64,000 bases of DNA from CAVUCH01 sp963739995 (GCA_963739995.1 CAVUCH010000024.1:1-64000), one strand, 5' to 3'. Positions 37,066 through 46,301 are shown, counted from the first letter of the stretch. The notes: generated by a model from the sequence alone, not told the origin. Numbers and translations are program-made.

Positions 37066-37477
37066 ATGGAGCTGAGTACCGTACCTGAACTTCAAGGGCG
37101 AATGCGCGGCGGCCTTCAAGTTCTACGAAGGGCTGCTGGGCGGCCGGATTGTCATGATGCAGACGCACGGCGAGTCGCCCATGAAGGAGCACGTGCCTGC
37201 CGACTGGCAGGACAAGGTGCTCCATGCCCGGCTGGAGCTCGATCGGCAGGCATTGATGGGATCCGACGCACCGCCGGACCGCTACTCCGCGCCGCAGGGC
37301 ATCTACGTCTCCCTCAGCGTCCCGGACGTGACGCAGGGGCAGCGAATATTCGACGGCCTCGCGAAAGGGGGCAGGATCGAGATGCCCTTCGAGAAGACGT
37401 TCTGGGCAGCGGGCTTCGGCATGGTCGTCGATCGCTTCGGGGTGCCGTGGATGGTGAACTGCGAACAGCCGTCCTGA
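37066..37477 (+). CDS. PhnB-like VOC-family protein, interrupted by a 1-nt insertion
   Basis: Glyoxalase-fold protein of about 136 aa when joined. The first frame starts MELST and fails. Omitting one C at about 37080 (context GAGTACCGTACC) gives TYLNFKGECAAAFKFYEGLLGG, the family N-terminus, which then joins MMQTHGESPMKEHVPADW and ends GVPWMVNCEQPS. The extra base lies between two GTAC sites. PhnB-like VOC proteins bind small molecules or antibiotics; no substrate is evident. It sits between the DGPF gene and the ECF42 gene on the same strand and is probably part of that operon. Confidence 0.8.
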
Positions 37478-37549
37478 CGCGGCAGGGGCGCGATGCCTCC
37501 ATTCAGCGCCACTTGCACGTGGGACGCCGAGGTGCTGTGATCGCTCGAC

Positions 37550-38812
37550 GTGGAAGCGACCGATCACATACGAGAGACGGTGGATGCCGTCTACACCGCC
37601 GACTCGCGGCGCGTGCTCGCGACATTGATTCGCCTGCTGGGCGACTTCGATGTGGCCGAGGAAGCGCTGCACGACGCGTTCAGGGCGGCACTGGAGCAGT
37701 GGCCGCGTGACGGCGTGCCGGACAACCCGCGCGCGTGGCTCGTCTCCGCCGGACGGTTCAAGGCCATCGATGCGATCCGGCGGCGCAAGCGGTTCGATGC
37801 GCTGGACGAGCACGGCGAGCACGCCGATCTCGGGATTGTCGACACGGCCGCCTGGGCTGACGAGGAGAGCGTCGGAGACGATCGGCTGCGCCTGATTTTC
37901 ACGTGCTGCCACCCCGCACTCGCCCCCGATGCGCAGGTCGCGCTCACGCTGCGCGAGGTGTGCGGCCTGACCACGGAAGAGATCGCGCGGGCGTTCTTGA
38001 CCCCGGCACCGACGCTGGCCCAGCGCATCGTGCGGGCGAAGACGAAGATCCGCCAGGCTCGGATCCCGTACCGCGTGCCGGACCCCGCCGAACTGCCCGA
38101 ACGGCTCGGCGCCGTGCTGCGCGTCATTTACCTCGTGTTCAACGAGGGCTATGCGGCTTCGTCGGGCGGCACGCTGACGCGCCACGACCTGTCCGGTGAA
38201 GCGATCCGGCTGGGACGGCTGCTGTACGAGCTGCTGCCGGAGGCGGAAGCAGCGGGGCTGCTGGCTCTGATGCTGCTGCACGACTCGCGACGTGCGGCGC
38301 GCACAACCGCGGACGGCGAGCTGATCCTCCTGGACGATCAGGATCGTTCCTTGTGGAACAGGGATCAGATCGCGGAGGGGTTGCGGCTCGTTGAAGGGGC
38401 ACTGTCGTCGCGGCAGTTCGGGCCGTACGGCATCCAGGCGGCGATTGCAGCCGTCCACGCAGGGGCGCGGGATGCGGCGGCGACCGACTGGGAAGAGATA
38501 GTCGGCCTCTACGACGTGTTGATTCGAGCGGCTCCGTCTCCCGTCATCGAGTTGAACCGGGGGGTGGCCATCGCTATGCGGGACGGCCCGGCGGCGGGGC
38601 TCGCGGTGGTTGATGGCATTCTGGACCGCGGCGATCTGGTGGAGTACCGGTTCGCACACGCCGCGCGTGCGGATCTCTGCCGGCGCCTCGGAAGAACGGG
38701 TGATGCGCGTGCGTCCTACGAGCGGGCGCTCACGCTGACGCGGCAGGAGCCCGAGCGCCGATTCCTCGAGCGCCGCCTCGCAGAACTGGCTGACGGCGTG
38801 AGTCCTGAGTGA
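37550..38812 (+). CDS. ECF42-type RNA polymerase sigma factor with C-terminal TPR extension
   Basis: Group IV sigma factor, 420 aa, twice the length of a normal ECF. Sigma-2 covers about 10-75 (VLATLIRLLGDFDVAEEALHDAF, ARAWLVSAGRFKAIDAIRRR as the promoter-melting region) and sigma-4 about 110-175 (RLIFTCCHPALAP, LREVCGLTTEEIARAFL). The 230-residue C-terminus has the family DUF6596/TPR segment, including IYLVFNEGYAASSG and LLHDSRRAAR. No anti-sigma factor is adjacent; control probably lies in the TPR domain, as in other ECF42 members. The start is GTG. DGPF genes flank it on both sides. Confidence 0.92.
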   Translation: MEATDHIRETVDAVYTADSRRVLATLIRLLGDFDVAEEALHDAFRAALEQWPRDGVPDNPRAWLVSAGRFKAIDAIRRRKRFDALDEHGEHADLGIVDTAAWADEESVGDDRLRLIFTCCHPALAPDAQVALTLREVCGLTTEEIARAFLTPAPTLAQRIVRAKTKIRQARIPYRVPDPAELPERLGAVLRVIYLVFNEGYAASSGGTLTRHDLSGEAIRLGRLLYELLPEAEAAGLLALMLLHDSRRAARTTADGELILLDDQDRSLWNRDQIAEGLRLVEGALSSRQFGPYGIQAAIAAVHAGARDAAATDWEEIVGLYDVLIRAAPSPVIELNRGVAIAMRDGPAAGLAVVDGILDRGDLVEYRFAHAARADLCRRLGRTGDARASYERALTLTRQEPERRFLERRLAELADGVSPE

Positions 38813-38816
38813 TGCG

Positions 38817-39161
38817 ATGAAATACCTCTGCCTGGTGTACCTCGACGAACAGAAGCTTCACGCGGTGCCCGACCGGGAATGCCTGGCGTGCGGGGAGGAG
38901 CTCAGGGACCGCGGGCTTCTGGCTGCCGCCGAGGCCCTCGAACCGGTGCAGACCGCCGCGACCGTGCGCATCCGGAACGGCACACTTTCGGTGACCGACG
39001 GTCCATTCGCGGAAACGAAGGAGCAGCTGGCGGGCTTCTACCTCATCGACGCACGAGACCTGAACGAGGCGATCCAGGTGGCCGCGAGGATACCACCGGC
39101 ACGCGAAGGCAGCGTCGAGGTGCGGCCAGTCAGAGAGTTGGACCCGTTGCGCTGGACGTGA
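38817..39161 (+). CDS. YCII-related DGPF-domain protein (second copy)
   Basis: Protein of 114 aa, single YCII/DGPF domain: MKYLCLVYLDEQKL at the N-terminus, VTDGPFAETKEQLAGFYLI near residues 58-76, then DLNEAIQVAARIP. The ATG is 4 bp after the sigma factor stop, so translation is probably coupled. It is shorter than the first copy and only moderately similar. Confidence 0.9.
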   Translation: MKYLCLVYLDEQKLHAVPDRECLACGEELRDRGLLAAAEALEPVQTAATVRIRNGTLSVTDGPFAETKEQLAGFYLIDARDLNEAIQVAARIPPAREGSVEVRPVRELDPLRWT

Positions 39162-39265
39162 ACCCTGCCGCCCTGCGAACCAGGGCGCCCGGTTGCGTTC
39201 CCCCAACAGCTGAACTAGCATCACGCCCTCGCAGCGGTCAAATCTCCGTTCGTCAGGAGGACGCC

Positions 39266-39661
39266 GTGAATGTGAAGAAGTGGTTGGTCATCGGGCTCAC
39301 CCTGGGCGTTGTCGCGAACCTCCTTGATGTCGTGGTGCAAGGCACCCTGTTGGCGGGCTACTACGCCCGCCCGCCGTTCTCACAGGAGAACCGGGTCGTC
39401 TGGCTGGTGGTGGGCGATTTCATCGCCGCGCTCGTCTTCACGTGGGTATATCTGCGCCTGGCGCCGCAGGCTCCTGCGGGTCCGGCCGGAGGCGCCACCT
39501 TTGGCTTGTACGCGGGCGTGCTCGTAAATTTTCCGAAGAACATCTTCCTGCACCTCCTCATCCAGGGGTTTCCGTACGCCCTGTCTTGGATCTGGACGCT
39601 CTACGGAATCCTGTGGTACGTCGTCCTCGGAGCGATTGCGGGCGCGATGAACAGGAAGTAA
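39266..39661 (+). CDS. Four-helix membrane protein
   Basis: Unknown inner-membrane protein, 131 aa, with helices near residues 5-27, 44-62, 74-92 and 105-127. AGGAGG lies 5 nt before the GTG at 39266, fixing the start. Aromatic-rich loops (GYYARPPFSQENR, IQGFPYALSWIW) are the only distinctive feature. It follows the ECF42 group by 104 bp and precedes a secreted lectin-like protein by 39 bp. It may belong to either unit. Confidence 0.75.
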   Translation: MNVKKWLVIGLTLGVVANLLDVVVQGTLLAGYYARPPFSQENRVVWLVVGDFIAALVFTWVYLRLAPQAPAGPAGGATFGLYAGVLVNFPKNIFLHLLIQGFPYALSWIWTLYGILWYVVLGAIAGAMNRK

Positions 39662-39700
39662 CGTGGGCCCGACGGAAAAACCACGACCAGGAGCCAGCAC

Positions 39701-40354
39701 ATGAGACGGACACTCGCGGTTGGGATCACGATCGGTATGGCGGCGGCCCTCAGCGGATATCTCGCACAAGCACAGGCGCCGCAGCTTGGCTTCTTCATCA
39801 CGAGCGCTGGCCCGGGAAAGGGCGCGGATTTGGGCGGGCTGGCGGGCGCCGACGCGCATTGTCAGAAGCTTGCGGCTGCGGCCGGTGCGGGCACGCGCAC
39901 CTGGCGCGCCTATCTCAGCGCCACCGCCGCCGGCAGCCAGCCGGCGGTGAACGCGCGCGACCGCATCGGCGCCGGACCCTGGAGCAATGCCAAGGGCGTC
40001 CCGGTGGCGGCCAGCATCGCCGATCTTCACAGCGAGGGGAACAAACTGTCGAAGGAACATTCGCTCACGGAGAAGGGCGAGACGGTGAGCGGCCGCGGCG
40101 ACACGCCGAACCGCCACGACATCCTCACCGGCAGCACGCTCGACGGCACGGCCTCGAAGGAGCCCGGCGACAGCACCTGCGCCAACTGGACCAGCAGCGG
40201 TGAGGGTGCGGCGCTCGTCGGTCATCACGATCGCCAGGGAGGCGGAGCGAATCCCACCTCGTGGAACTCGGCGCACCCGTCGCGCGGCTGCAGCCAGGAG
40301 AACCTGCGCGGCACGGGAGGGGACGGGCTGTTCTACTGCTTCGCGGCGAAGTAG
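39701..40354 (+). CDS. Secreted endostatin/lectin-fold-like protein
   Basis: Exported protein of 217 aa with a signal peptide (RTLAVGITIGMAAALSGYLAQAQA). The body resembles bacterial proteins annotated as lectin, of C-type-lectin/endostatin-like fold: FFITSAGPGKGADLGGLAGADAHC, then TWRAYLS, and a C-terminal HPSRGCSQENLRGTGGDGLFYCF. Cys pairs (about 47, 156, 197, 215) could form disulfides. A periplasmic or surface binding role is inferred. It begins 39 bp after the four-helix membrane protein. Confidence 0.75.
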   Translation: MRRTLAVGITIGMAAALSGYLAQAQAPQLGFFITSAGPGKGADLGGLAGADAHCQKLAAAAGAGTRTWRAYLSATAAGSQPAVNARDRIGAGPWSNAKGVPVAASIADLHSEGNKLSKEHSLTEKGETVSGRGDTPNRHDILTGSTLDGTASKEPGDSTCANWTSSGEGAALVGHHDRQGGGANPTSWNSAHPSRGCSQENLRGTGGDGLFYCFAAK

Positions 40355-40428
40355 GCGATTGAGGCCGCCCCCCGAGCATCTGCAGCGGCTCGCGGTGGTG
40401 TTTCTCGACTGACCAGGACCCGCGAGGC

Positions 40429-41229
40429 TCAGGACTCCTGCAGAAACGCGGTCAGGTCCGCGGCGACCTGCTCGGGGCGCTCCCAGTTCGGGCAGTGTCC
40501 AGTGCCTCGATACGCCTTGAGGGTCACATCGTGAATCGCGCCCGTGAGGAGGTCCTGATCGCTCCTCGGGAACAGCGCATCGTGCTCGCCCCAGATCAGG
40601 AGCGTCTTCGCGCGAATCCTGTCGAGTTGATCGCGGTCATCGTACGTGAGCAGCCGATCGAACACGTCGCGCCAGAGCCGCGCCGGCAGCTTCAGGCTCT
40701 CGGCAACGATCTGGTCGAAGAACGGTGAGGGCAGCGGTGCGTAGACGGTCCCAGCCTGGAAGTCCCGCGCGAACTGGGAGGGTATCGGATCCGAGAGGCC
40801 CGGCAACGTCGCTTGAACCTCCCGGGTGACCGGGTTTGCTGGCGTGAGGCCCGACCCGATGAGGACCAGTCGAGTCACTCGCGCCGGATACGCGATCGCG
40901 ACCCGTCGCGCGACAAAGCTGCCAAACGAGTGGCCGACCACCGCGGCTCTCTCGATACTCCTCGAGTCGAGGAACGCCACAATGTCAGCCGCGAACTCTT
41001 CGATGCTGTAACCGCTCTCGGGACGCTCCGAGTTGCCAAAGCCGCGCTGGTCCAGGAGGAACGCGTGAAGCCGGGGCGGCAGCAGCTCCACGACCCTGCT
41101 GAACGAGAACCAGGAGTCTGGCCACCCGTGCAGAAAGACGACGGGCTGGCCGTCAGCCGCGCCGTGCTCTGAGTAGTGAAGCCCCGGACCGGTCGTGAGT
41201 CGAGCATTCGCGAAGCGGAAGACTGGCAT
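40429..41229 (-). CDS. Alpha/beta hydrolase
   Basis: Epoxide-hydrolase-like alpha/beta hydrolase, 266 aa. The oxyanion segment VVFLHGWPDSW is near residues 26-36, the nucleophile elbow GHSFGS gives Ser as catalytic residue, LLIWGEHDALFP holds the acid Asp, and GTGHCPNWERPEQV the catalytic His. A Ser nucleophile suggests an esterase or C-C hydrolase rather than an epoxide hydrolase or dehalogenase (Asp). No signal peptide. The ATG at 41229 is preferred to the longer frame from 41331. Confidence 0.88.
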   Translation of the reverse strand: MPVFRFANARLTTGPGLHYSEHGAADGQPVVFLHGWPDSWFSFSRVVELLPPRLHAFLLDQRGFGNSERPESGYSIEEFAADIVAFLDSRSIERAAVVGHSFGSFVARRVAIAYPARVTRLVLIGSGLTPANPVTREVQATLPGLSDPIPSQFARDFQAGTVYAPLPSPFFDQIVAESLKLPARLWRDVFDRLLTYDDRDQLDRIRAKTLLIWGEHDALFPRSDQDLLTGAIHDVTLKAYRGTGHCPNWERPEQVAADLTAFLQES

Positions 41230-41517
41230 GGACGGATTCTCACTGGTTCCGCCGGCGCTTGCCCGGATACCGTTCCCGCCGGTACAGGCGGCCGGCCCGC
41301 TGTGGTTTTTCGGCGTCCCCACCGCGCTCACCTTGCTGTGCCTCGTTTCTCACGGCCAGGCACTACGGCCATGTGAACCGAGTGTTCCTGGCCGGCACGA
41401 TCCTGCTGGTGTGTTCCTATTTGGCAGGCTGGGGCTGATGACCACTGGCGCCTGGATGAACGTGGCCGGTGGCTCACGAGCTTCGTTTGAGAACGCTGCG
41501 ATGGGACATGAGCCCCC
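41230..41517. other. 288-bp spacer with a possible broken small membrane ORF
   Basis: On the plus strand WFFGVPTALTLLCLVS in one frame and HYGHVNRVFLAGTILLV in another could join to a two-helix protein of about 70 aa (41228-41438) if one base were altered near 41355. No homologue is recognised. Confidence 0.2.
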
Positions 41518-42111
41518 TCAATGAGTGCCGCCCCGCCGGAGGGGTGTAAACGAAGCGGCCACGTGGGCAAATATGGTCTTGTACTTCTCGAGTTCAGCTG
41601 CCGGAGCAATGCAGATCAGCCGGTACATCGTCGTGCCGATCGGGAACGAATACTGGACCACGTGATCGTCACTCCCTGACAGCCCCGGCCGGTTGTACCG
41701 GATGACGATGAACTTCCCCTGGGGTCCGTCTTTCACCTCGCCCGTGAACCCCTTGCCGCTTAGCTCGCGCGCCTGCAGTTCCTTCAGCTCTCTCTCGCTC
41801 GCTCCAGCAATGAGTGCGGGTTCGAGCGCCGCCTGCAGGCGCAAGTACTCGACCGTAATGAGCGCCCCCGCCTCGAATCGCCCGGTCTTCTCGGTACTCA
41901 CGAAAATTGTTCCGGTGTGGCCCGGCCCGAGCTGCCAGTTTTTCGGCAACTCAATGATGAACATGCCTGGAAAGGTTTTCGGGGGATCGATGTTCTTCGG
42001 GTTCGCCTGACGGCCGTACCACGGATCCGGCGGGCCTTGCGCTCTCGCGTACGCAGTCGTCATCAGGCTGGCGATCACCAGCAGGCCGATACGTACGCGC
42101 TCGTAACCCAT
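41518..42111 (-). CDS. Secreted hypothetical protein
   Basis: Exported protein of 197 aa. GGAGAAAAGC before the ATG at 42111 fixes the start; the signal peptide is RIGLLVIASLMTTAYARAQ. The mature part is beta-rich with a tandem-strand look (FIIELPKNWQLGPG, KFIVIRYNRPG, VVQYSFPIG) similar to PsbP/DUF1795-type proteins that bind lipid or protein partners. That assignment is tentative. It follows the FHA gene on the minus strand by 26 bp, so it may be the last gene of the kinase-FHA operon. Confidence 0.65.
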   Translation of the reverse strand: MGYERVRIGLLVIASLMTTAYARAQGPPDPWYGRQANPKNIDPPKTFPGMFIIELPKNWQLGPGHTGTIFVSTEKTGRFEAGALITVEYLRLQAALEPALIAGASERELKELQARELSGKGFTGEVKDGPQGKFIVIRYNRPGLSGSDDHVVQYSFPIGTTMYRLICIAPAAELEKYKTIFAHVAASFTPLRRGGTH

Positions 42112-42137
42112 GCTTTTCTCCAGGATCAGGGCGAGGC

Positions 42138-43610
42138 CTACTTGCCCAGCTGCTTCAGTCGCTCCACGGCCAGCGCGTGGCACGGGTCGGACGGAGGCAG
42201 CAGGGTGAGAATGTCCTGGAACGCTGCCACTGCTGCGGCATTCTCCCCGTATGAGAACGCCAACTTCGCTTCGTCACATCTCTTCTTGCCGCGCACGATT
42301 TTCTGCTCTTCCATGCGCTGCAGTGGACCATCGAGACGGATGCTCGGATCGAGAGCGTGTGCGTGGCGATACGCATCGGTGGCCGCCTCGAAGTCGCCCG
42401 CCTTCTCCGCAGCCTGTGCCAGGTTGAAGGCTTCGACGGCCTGCTGCTTGATGCCGTCGCGCGCGTCGGCCCGCCGCTGGGCCAACTCGAGGTAGCCAGT
42501 CGGCACCTCCTGCGCGATCTCCTCGAACTCCCTCGCAGCCTGCTGATGCTCCTGTTTCCGCAGCAGCGACACGGCATCATCGTACCGTCTTCGCATCGCC
42601 TGCTTCCGCTTCTGATAATCCTTGTCGAGTTCCTGCGGCAGCAGGTCGAGCCCGCCCTCGGACGGTGGCTCTCGTCGCGCCAGTGCGCCGGTCGGGGCAA
42701 CGGGCGTCTGCGGTGCGGGGGGCACCGCTGCTGCGCAGGCACCAGCTCGCGCAGCTAGTTCCGTCGCGCGCTCGTTGTTGGGGTCGCGCGCAAGCACCGC
42801 GTCAACACGCCGCAGCGCCTCCGAACAATCGTTCGCTGCGATGAGGGCCTCGGCGTCATCGAGCTCCGGCGGGCTGGCCGTATCCGCGGGCGGAGTGGCC
42901 TCTGGTGGCGGCAGTCGCGGGGGCGTGGTGCATCGACGTTTGAGCTCCAACGCCTCCACATCGTCCGGCTTCGCACTGAGGGCGGGATTGATGTGTTGAA
43001 CCGCCGCCTGCTCGCAGTTCCCGCCGTCGACCATCGCTTTCGCCAGAGCCAGATCGAACGATGGAGGTGTCTGCCCCGGTAACACCCTGTAGACCGCAAA
43101 TCCAACGGCCGCAATCAGCAATGCCACGGCGCCGGCGATGAACCACGCTCTCGGCTGCTGGTGCCATGCGCGTGCTCCCGTGTGGGTGACGCGCGCCGGC
43201 TGTGTCGGCGGATCAGGAATCGCGGCGTCTCGGTCCGGCATCAGTGGCCCGGTCGGCCGCTCGGCCAAGGTGTTGAGCTCGGTCGGCGTGTCGGCGGCGT
43301 ACACGGCCGCTGCCGGCACCGGCGCCTCGATCATCAGGCGAAATGGACCGACACTCGCGACAACGTGCGGTACCAGCACCACGGACGAGACACGCGATCC
43401 CGAAACCCAGATGCCGTTCTGGCTCTCCTTGTCGATCAGGACGTGATGGCCGTCTTCGAACCGGATCTCGGCATGGTTTCGCGACACGCCCTTGCTGGGA
43501 TCCTCGAGCACGATGTCGTTCTGCACGCTGCGGCCGACGCGAACGGTGCCGGTTGTGAGCTCAACCTCGGCATGCGGCGCCTCTCCGCGAAAAATCAGCA
43601 GCTTGGCCAC
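42138..43610 (-). CDS. FHA-domain membrane protein with TPR-like tail
   Basis: Protein of 490 aa. The FHA domain is at the N-terminus (about 5-95) with Gly26-Arg27-Ser28, Ser43-Arg44-Asn45-His46 and Asn65-Gly66, the phosphothreonine-binding residues. A Pro-rich linker follows, then a membrane helix at about 155-176 (WFIAGAVALLIAAVGFAVYRV). The rest is repetitive alpha-helical (TPR-like), extracytoplasmic if topology is N-in. It lies 12 bp after the Ser/Thr kinase stop on the same strand, so it is a likely phosphorylation-dependent partner of that kinase. Confidence 0.9.
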   Translation of the reverse strand: MAKLLIFRGEAPHAEVELTTGTVRVGRSVQNDIVLEDPSKGVSRNHAEIRFEDGHHVLIDKESQNGIWVSGSRVSSVVLVPHVVASVGPFRLMIEAPVPAAAVYAADTPTELNTLAERPTGPLMPDRDAAIPDPPTQPARVTHTGARAWHQQPRAWFIAGAVALLIAAVGFAVYRVLPGQTPPSFDLALAKAMVDGGNCEQAAVQHINPALSAKPDDVEALELKRRCTTPPRLPPPEATPPADTASPPELDDAEALIAANDCSEALRRVDAVLARDPNNERATELAARAGACAAAVPPAPQTPVAPTGALARREPPSEGGLDLLPQELDKDYQKRKQAMRRRYDDAVSLLRKQEHQQAAREFEEIAQEVPTGYLELAQRRADARDGIKQQAVEAFNLAQAAEKAGDFEAATDAYRHAHALDPSIRLDGPLQRMEEQKIVRGKKRCDEAKLAFSYGENAAAVAAFQDILTLLPPSDPCHALAVERLKQLGK

Positions 43611-43622
43611 GGGTGTCCCTTC

Positions 43623-46160
43623 CTACCTGGCCAGGGTCTTGTGAGGCTTGGATGACGTGGTCGTTCGCTTCTGGCGCGCCACGCCCTGGTCACGGTGGAT
43701 CCAGCTTCTGACCACACCCGTGACGCGCCCCCACACGCCAGTCGGACGTGTCAGCGAGACGGTGTCGTCGGGGTCGCCGGATCCGCCGGTATCGCCTGTG
43801 AGATCGACCGTCTTGTCGGCGAGCGCTGGCTGCGCTTCGAGCTGCGCTGTCGCGCGACGCAGGATCTCCTTTGCCTCGGCGCAGTTCAGATCGATTGCCA
43901 GGGCGTTCTCGGCTGTCCACGCGGCGCGGACGCAGTCGCCCTCCGCCTCCGCGGCTCGCGCCCGCTCGAGAATGGGCGCAACGGCCTTCTCTCGCTGCTT
44001 CTCGAGACGTTCACGTTCCAGGTCCGCCGCTACCCGCCCCTCTTCCTCCTGGATCCGCGCGAGCACGAGCTTGTGATGGCTGTCGGCGGGATCGAGGTCT
44101 GCCGCTGCCGATACAAGCGCCCGTGCCTTCTGGAACCTGCCACGAGCGCTCTGCTGCTCGGCCTCTTCGAGGTGCCGCGCAGCTGCGGCAGCCCGCGCTT
44201 TGGCGTCAGCCTGCCGCTTCACCTCCGCGGCGGCCAGGCCAGAGATCCTGCGCGCGAGCGGCTGACTCGGGTCGATCGCGAGGGCGCGGGCTGCGCAGTG
44301 CTGCGCTCCCTGCGGATCCCCCGCCGCCAGGGCGGCTTCGGCCGACGTCGCGTGCTCCGCGGCCTCGGCAGCGCGCCGTTCCGACGCCGCGATGCGCGTC
44401 GCCTCCGCCTCGAGCCGCCCTATCTCCACGGCCACGATGGCCTCCGGCACGCGGGCGGCGAACGATCGCAGGTCCGCAAGCGCCCGGTCCCGATCGCCGC
44501 CGGCAAAGGCCCGGCGAGCGGCAGCGACCGCGTCGGCGGCCTCCTGCGCGGACTGCGTTTCGCGGTCCGACTCTGCCATCGAGTCCCGCAGACGGTCTCC
44601 GAACGCGCTCAGCGCCGCCGCGTTCGGATCCAGCTCTCTGGCCCTGGCGAGCTCGAGCGTGGCGTCCTCGAAACGCTTTTTCCGGAGGCTGGTTTCGGCG
44701 CGGCCGAGCGCCCGTTCAGCGTCGGTCCTGCGCTCCTGCGCCTCAGCCTCCATCGCTTCGGCAGCCTGCCTCTGCAGCGTCCGCGCGTCGTCAGCACGGC
44801 TGTCGAGGGCGAGGGCCTCACCGCACAGGGCGACGGCGGCCTGCCACTGCTTCGCGGCAGCGGCCTTTCGGGCCTCGGCGAGCAGGCCCCCCGTGCGGGC
44901 CGCGATCGCACGCTGCTCCGCAATCGTCTGGCGGCAGGCATCCGCTTCGGCCGACGCCCGCTTCGACGCCGGTTCGATCTGGAGCGCCATCTCGAACCGC
45001 GCGATCGCATCCCGCTTCTCCCCTGCCGCCGCGGCACGCAATCCCTCCTCGACGGCCTGCAGCGCACGCTGCCACCTGTCGACGTCCTCGGTCGACGTCT
45101 TCTGCACCTCCACGATTGCGGCGAGCATCTCCACGGCCGCTCTCACCCGATACGGCTCCGTCAGGCTTGCGCGCCTCTCGAGCAGTTCGAGGCGGGTCGC
45201 GTCGAGATCGGGTGGCGCGGGAACCAGCCTCAGCGCGTTCATGAGGGTGCGTCGCTGGTCTGTCAGTGACGCGAGCTGCTGCAGCCGCCCGTCGCTGTCT
45301 TCGACGGCTTGTGCGGCCTCGATCTCGAGATCGCGCCTCAGACGTTCGAGCTCCGCAGCCATCTGCCCGCACGTCTGGTGCCGGTCGGCTGGATTCTTCG
45401 CGAGCGCCTTCATGACCAGGCGCGCGAGCGGGGCTGGCGCTTCGGTGTCCCGCAACGGCAGCGGATCTTCGCTCTGGACCTTCGCCAGCACCGCGCTCAG
45501 TCCGGAGGCTGTGAAGGGCTTGCGCCCTGTGAGCATGAAATAGAACACCGCGCCAGCCGAGAAGATGTCCGATCGCCGATCGATCTCGTGTCCCCGTGCC
45601 TGCTCGGGCGACATGTAGTCGGGCGTGCCGACGAGCAGGCCGCTCGCCGTCATGCTCGAGGAGGCGAGCCGCGCAATACCGAAGTCGACAATCTTGAGCT
45701 CGCCATTGGGCCGGACCAGCAGATTGCCCGGCTTGACATCGCGATGGAAGATACCGCGTGAGTGCGCGGCGTGAAGCCCCCTGCAGATCTGGAGCATCAG
45801 GTCCAGCCTGCTCTCGACATCCGCGGCTTCAGGGCGTTCCAGGTACTTGTTCAGCGTCTCCCCTTCGAGCAGTTCCATCACGATGAAGGGCCGGCCGTTG
45901 TCCTCCCCCATGTCGAAAATGGTGATGATGTTCGGGTGAGCCAGCTGCCCGGCTGCACGCGCCTCGCGATAGAAACGGGCGCTCGTCTCCGGATCGTCCT
46001 CGAGATCCGTCATCATCACCTTGATGGCGACGGAGCGCTCCATGAGACTGTCGTGGGCACTGTAGACCACGCCCATCGCACCTTTCCCGAGACGGCCCAG
46101 GATGCGGTACCGGCCGATCGTCTGGGGAAGGTTGCGCGGCGCCGGGCGCTCAGGATCCAC
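43623..46160 (-). CDS. Serine/threonine protein kinase with long helical-repeat tail
   Basis: Hanks-type kinase, 845 aa. Kinase domain about 18-278: Gly25-x-Gly27, Lys47, Glu66, HRDVKPGN (139-146), DFG (159-161) and SPE (184-186). It is an RD kinase with all catalytic residues, presumably active. Residues 280-800 are Ala/Arg/Glu-rich repeats resembling TPR or coiled coil (ALAAGDPQGAQHCAARALAID-type units). No membrane helix was seen, unlike PknB. The C-terminus has Thr-rich TVDLTGDTGG and TVSLTRPTG segments, possible autophosphorylation targets for the neighbouring FHA domain. It is followed by the FHA gene and preceded by a PP2C fragment. Confidence 0.93.
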   Translation of the reverse strand: MDPERPAPRNLPQTIGRYRILGRLGKGAMGVVYSAHDSLMERSVAIKVMMTDLEDDPETSARFYREARAAGQLAHPNIITIFDMGEDNGRPFIVMELLEGETLNKYLERPEAADVESRLDLMLQICRGLHAAHSRGIFHRDVKPGNLLVRPNGELKIVDFGIARLASSSMTASGLLVGTPDYMSPEQARGHEIDRRSDIFSAGAVFYFMLTGRKPFTASGLSAVLAKVQSEDPLPLRDTEAPAPLARLVMKALAKNPADRHQTCGQMAAELERLRRDLEIEAAQAVEDSDGRLQQLASLTDQRRTLMNALRLVPAPPDLDATRLELLERRASLTEPYRVRAAVEMLAAIVEVQKTSTEDVDRWQRALQAVEEGLRAAAAGEKRDAIARFEMALQIEPASKRASAEADACRQTIAEQRAIAARTGGLLAEARKAAAAKQWQAAVALCGEALALDSRADDARTLQRQAAEAMEAEAQERRTDAERALGRAETSLRKKRFEDATLELARARELDPNAAALSAFGDRLRDSMAESDRETQSAQEAADAVAAARRAFAGGDRDRALADLRSFAARVPEAIVAVEIGRLEAEATRIAASERRAAEAAEHATSAEAALAAGDPQGAQHCAARALAIDPSQPLARRISGLAAAEVKRQADAKARAAAAARHLEEAEQQSARGRFQKARALVSAAADLDPADSHHKLVLARIQEEEGRVAADLERERLEKQREKAVAPILERARAAEAEGDCVRAAWTAENALAIDLNCAEAKEILRRATAQLEAQPALADKTVDLTGDTGGSGDPDDTVSLTRPTGVWGRVTGVVRSWIHRDQGVARQKRTTTSSKPHKTLAR

Positions 46161-46161
46161 G

Positions 46162-46301
46162 CTACTCTCCGTGGAAGCGAACCACGACGGCCGTGACGTT
46201 GTCCCGGGCGCCGCGCGTCAGCGCGGCGTCGCTCGAGCCATGGGCGTCGACCACGTCCGCTCCTCGGTGATGGCCCCGGTGTAGCGATGAGCCAGGCAGG
46301 G
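46162..46301 (-). pseudogene. C-terminal fragment of a PP2C-family phosphatase
   Basis: A minus-strand frame ends at TAG (46164-46162). Its last 35 residues include ADVVDAHGSSDAALTRGARDNVTAVVVRF, the tail typical of PP2C/Stp1 phosphatases (the RDN-x-T motif). A stop at about 46311-46309 and the lack of the upstream catalytic part show that only the tail is present. PP2C beside kinase and FHA genes is a usual arrangement, so this was probably a functional gene, now truncated, or one lost to misassembly. Confidence 0.5.

Noticed and set aside
36299..38659. 786-codon minus-strand frame over the DGPF-ECF42 region
   Set aside because: Antisense to three recognised genes and without family signatures; a high-GC artefact.
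43695..45269. 524-codon plus-strand frame over the Ser/Thr kinase
   Set aside because: Antisense frame to the repetitive Ala/Arg-rich tail of the kinase, no motif.
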